Below, in pieces: positions 4,343 to 6,817 of a DNA stretch of 6,817 nt (position 1 is the stretch's first letter; the number at the start of each line of letters is the position of its first letter). The notes under the pieces were generated by a model. That model was not told the DNA's origin. It did no database searches and worked only from the letters and a program-made list of their open reading frames with translations. The translations under genes and the position numbers were made by a program. Location of the stretch: NCBI GenBank assembly GCA_910588595.1, contig CAJUQU010000225.1, positions 1-6,817 on the forward strand, given 5' to 3'. This stretch comes from an uncultured Lachnospiraceae bacterium (GTDB taxonomy: Bacteria > Bacillota_A > Clostridia > Lachnospirales > Lachnospiraceae).

Positions 4343-6817
4343 ATGAACAGTGATATGAAAATGGATATTCGTGACCGGGTGTATTCGGGACTGCTTGCAG
4401 GAAAAGGAAGTTTTCTGCTTTTAAGGCACTACAATACATTTGCGTTTACGGAGGAAGGAAAAGAACAGACGAAAAGGGATTATCCAGATGCGTTCGTCTG
4501 TCTGCATGATTTTAAGCTGTCTAATATGATCAGCGTGTTTGAGCCGTTTCTTGATTTTGCGAATGAAGCGTTCGGACAGCTTTCAGATCAGGCAATTGAC
4601 AGCCTTCTTGATGAGTGTGATATCTATAGTCTGCATCGGTCAGTCTTTAAGAGTTTTCTCCAGAGTGGCGTTTGTGTACGTGAGGAAAACATGTTGATCG
4701 ATGAGGTGGCATTTGAACAGGATAAGATCGCCTCCGCAGTTGTGGAGATTGTCTCCCATCTGGCAGGTGACAGACAGGTCATATTTCTGTTGAATGATAT
4801 TCAGTATGCGAATGGATCATCAATGCATTTTATCCATAATCTCATCGAGGATGCGACATGCCATAATATTGTTGTCATAGCAGCATACAATGAGGCAAAA
4901 GTGCCGCTTGCCCACATGGAGCCGATCTGGAACATATTTTATAGATATGTATGTGACAGGAAGCTGGTGATCGAGACAAGTTCGGGTATGCTGAGCAGCT
5001 CAAGAGGAAGCCTGAGTGATTTTACATTTTCGGTGGATCAGCTGGAAAGTTATATCATCAAGATCAACAACCTGCTTTTTTGTCTGGATTTTATGCAGGC
5101 AAAATATTATCTTGAGATCATCTACAAATTGATAACAGTTGAGGAGATTGATATTGATTGGGATTACAAGTGCAGGATCGTCAAACTATACGCATTTGTG
5201 TCTATCTACACACAGGATTTTTCACAGGCGCTGCTTTTGTGTGGAGAATTAAAAGAACTCCAGCGGCGGACTGTAGACATGGAACTTGACTATGTTTACT
5301 GTTATCTGATGTGTATGGCGCATATGTATAACGGAAAACTTGATGAGGCAGAAAAATATGCCGGGAAATGTCTTGAGATCGCAGTACAGCAGCATTCTGA
5401 CTATGATATTTTTATCGCGAAGCTTCTGAGTGTGATGGTAAAAATGTCGGGGTGGCACAATATTTTTTTCTGTGCGAATGAAATTGCTGTGGACGAGGAT
5501 GTTCTGCGGAAAGCGGAGGAATATCATTTCTGGAATCATCTGGCGCACATATATGTCTATGCCTATGACAATCAGCCGATGCTCTTTGCAGATGAAACGC
5601 AGTTAGAGAGCAGACTGGTAAACTTTAATAAAGGTGTCGATATCATGAAGAGACTTGGCAACGAGTATTTTCTGATGGAGGCATACCGCAATAATATTAT
5701 GATCGCTTCCACGAACGGTTTTTTTAAGACGGCAAAATATTACTATGACAAATGCCATGAGCTTGTCAGGGGCAAGGATGAGTATGAGGAAGCTATGATT
5801 TATAACGGTGTGGGCTACATATCATCCGCCATGGAAGAGTATGAGAAGGCGTTTGAATGTTATAATCGGGCGCTCAAAAGCTTTTTGAAAATGGAAAAGA
5901 TCGATTATGTGGGTGAGACACTTTATAACATGGCGATCAATTGTATTATGGCGCAGGATTACAAAGACGCGTACGATTATCTTGAACTATCATTTAGGAT
6001 CGTGAAGGAAATGAAAATGAACAGTCTCAGGGTCTGCAACATTTCAAAGCTTGCAGGGCTTCTCGCACTGTGCAGTCATTATAATGAAAATGAGTTGAAA
6101 TGTGCCATCTATATCGAGAAGACAAGGCTGTTTCTGGAACACTTGATCGGCAGGGAGGACGAAGAGCTGGAAAGTGCGATCATACATGACTATACTATGT
6201 GCAGGGACGATCTTTTTATCTATTACTTTGTTTGCGGGCTGCAGCTTGCGCAGAGACAGGAATGCGAGGAGGCGCAAAAAAATTATTTGCTGGCGGCGAA
6301 GTGTCTTGATGAATTTGCAGGAAATCAGTTTTACATTTTCGGACAATATATCATAGAATTTGCAAGATTATATCGAGTTATGGGCAAGGATGAGGAAGCG
6401 CAGAAATGTTTGGATCATGCAATCGATTTTTATGGCAGACAGAAGTGTGCAGACAAGGTGGCAGCGTTTAGGGATAAACTTATGTGCAGGACTCCTAAGG
6501 CAGATCGATGTGGACTTGAGTTGTCAACTGTTCTCAGACATGAGATTGACGAAGTGCTTAGACATGCGTCTATATACAAGGAAAATCAGGAACACCAGAA
6601 GGCAATGAATTTCCTGTCTGCATGGCAGAAAATGGTGGAGATTGGCGGCAAGAGCCGAAAGGAACTGGTAACTCCGGCGCTGAATGCCTTCATACATAAC
6701 TTTAACATAGACAGGCTGATCTTGGTGAAATATGGTGAGAATGGCCCTCAAGAGCTCTATAACAACACAGGTTATGTTTATACAAGTGAGCGTCAGGGGC
6801 GAGATCGGAAGAGCGTC
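4343..6817 (+). CDS. Large cytoplasmic signalling protein: degenerate ATPase-like domain, TPR-like array, GAF-like domain (3'-truncated)
   Basis: The frame is open from ATG 4343 (GGAG at 4331-4334, 8-nt spacing) to the window end. ATG 4322 is in frame but has a poorer ribosome site. No stop is reached: 819 genuine codons, then six codons made by adapter sequence. No signal peptide or membrane segment is seen. Residues 1-210 look like a decayed STAND/AAA-type ATPase: VIFLLNDIQYANGSS (146-160) matches the Walker B region LLLDDLQWADxxS of that class, but the first Asp is Asn and Trp is Tyr, and no GxxxxGK[ST] P-loop is present. Residues about 240-705 are helical repeats; clear TPR-like units lie at 315-348, 484-517, 524-557, 627-656 and 667-697, with A..Y/F..A spacing. 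Residues about 733-765 form a charged helix, and 766-819 look like the start of a GAF domain (SRKELVTPALNAFIHNFNIDRLILVKY). By analogy with Clostridia proteins of this layout, a GGDEF, phosphatase, kinase or DNA-binding output may follow. Product name not recognised. Confidence 0.85.
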   Translation, partial: MNSDMKMDIRDRVYSGLLAGKGSFLLLRHYNTFAFTEEGKEQTKRDYPDAFVCLHDFKLSNMISVFEPFLDFANEAFGQLSDQAIDSLLDECDIYSLHRSVFKSFLQSGVCVREENMLIDEVAFEQDKIASAVVEIVSHLAGDRQVIFLLNDIQYANGSSMHFIHNLIEDATCHNIVVIAAYNEAKVPLAHMEPIWNIFYRYVCDRKLVIETSSGMLSSSRGSLSDFTFSVDQLESYIIKINNLLFCLDFMQAKYYLEIIYKLITVEEIDIDWDYKCRIVKLYAFVSIYTQDFSQALLLCGELKELQRRTVDMELDYVYCYLMCMAHMYNGKLDEAEKYAGKCLEIAVQQHSDYDIFIAKLLSVMVKMSGWHNIFFCANEIAVDEDVLRKAEEYHFWNHLAHIYVYAYDNQPMLFADETQLESRLVNFNKGVDIMKRLGNEYFLMEAYRNNIMIASTNGFFKTAKYYYDKCHELVRGKDEYEEAMIYNGVGYISSAMEEYEKAFECYNRALKSFLKMEKIDYVGETLYNMAINCIMAQDYKDAYDYLELSFRIVKEMKMNSLRVCNISKLAGLLALCSHYNENELKCAIYIEKTRLFLEHLIGREDEELESAIIHDYTMCRDDLFIYYFVCGLQLAQRQECEEAQKNYLLAAKCLDEFAGNQFYIFGQYIIEFARLYRVMGKDEEAQKCLDHAIDFYGRQKCADKVAAFRDKLMCRTPKADRCGLELSTVLRHEIDEVLRHASIYKENQEHQKAMNFLSAWQKMVEIGGKSRKELVTPALNAFIHNFNIDRLILVKYGENGPQELYNNTGYVYTSERQGRDRKSV
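6802..6817 (+). other. Illumina sequencing adapter remnant at contig end
   Basis: The final 16 bases, AGATCGGAAGAGCGTC, equal the first 16 bases of the standard Illumina TruSeq read-2-side adapter as I know it. The match sits exactly at the end of the sequence, as expected for untrimmed read-through in an assembly. These bases, and the residues they encode at the end of the last frame (RDRKSV), should not be treated as biology. Some bases just before 6802 may also be low quality. Confidence 0.93.

Noticed and set aside
4164..4439. 91-codon minus-strand frame across the leader
   Set aside because: It spans both the leader and the start of the large gene, has no ribosome site, and its protein has no recognisable features. 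The + strand signals explain the region.
1..6817. Search for CRISPR repeats, insertion sequences, tRNA or rRNA
   Set aside because: No regularly spaced repeats, transposase motifs, terminal inverted repeats or tRNA-like cloverleaf sequences were seen on either strand by eye.

Overview
The window most likely comes from a gut-type Clostridia genome, probably Lachnospiraceae. This is inferred from AGGAGG-like ribosome sites, moderate GC, and an OmpR-type regulator next to a very large multi-spanning kinase whose ATP-binding domain reads RNISKYPLNIS...FVRGD...GLGLSIA, a wording familiar from that group. All genes lie on the + strand. The last 16 bases match the start of a standard Illumina adapter, so the window appears to end at the raw end of an assembled contig.

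Layout: (1) 1-785 is the C-terminal half of a MATE-family efflux transporter, open at the left edge. (2) 786-894 is an intergenic region with a plausible sigma-70-type promoter and three CTTAA repeats. (3) 895-1587 encodes a complete OmpR/PhoB-family response regulator. (4) 1603-4158 encodes its partner, an 851-residue membrane histidine kinase with a large extracytoplasmic sensor and six predicted membrane segments. (5) 4130-4342 is a compact regulatory region. A near-ideal promoter (TTGACA, 18 bp, TGG-TATAAT) is embedded in the last codons of the kinase gene, followed by a leader of about 177 nt with a perfect 11-bp stem-loop and a possible 30-34 codon leader peptide. (6) 4343 to the end is one open frame of at least 819 genuine codons. 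It encodes a large cytoplasmic signalling protein with a degenerate ATPase-like N-terminus, a long TPR-like helical array and the start of a GAF-like domain. Its C-terminal output domain is lost off the contig.

Working together: the regulator and kinase form a standard two-component pair (15-nt gap, same strand). The pair may control itself and perhaps the adjacent exporter, but no target is shown. The downstream signalling protein has its own strong promoter and a lower GC content than the genes before it, so it looks like a separate transcription unit. The most unusual material is this protein together with its leader. The most practical warning is the adapter at the right edge.
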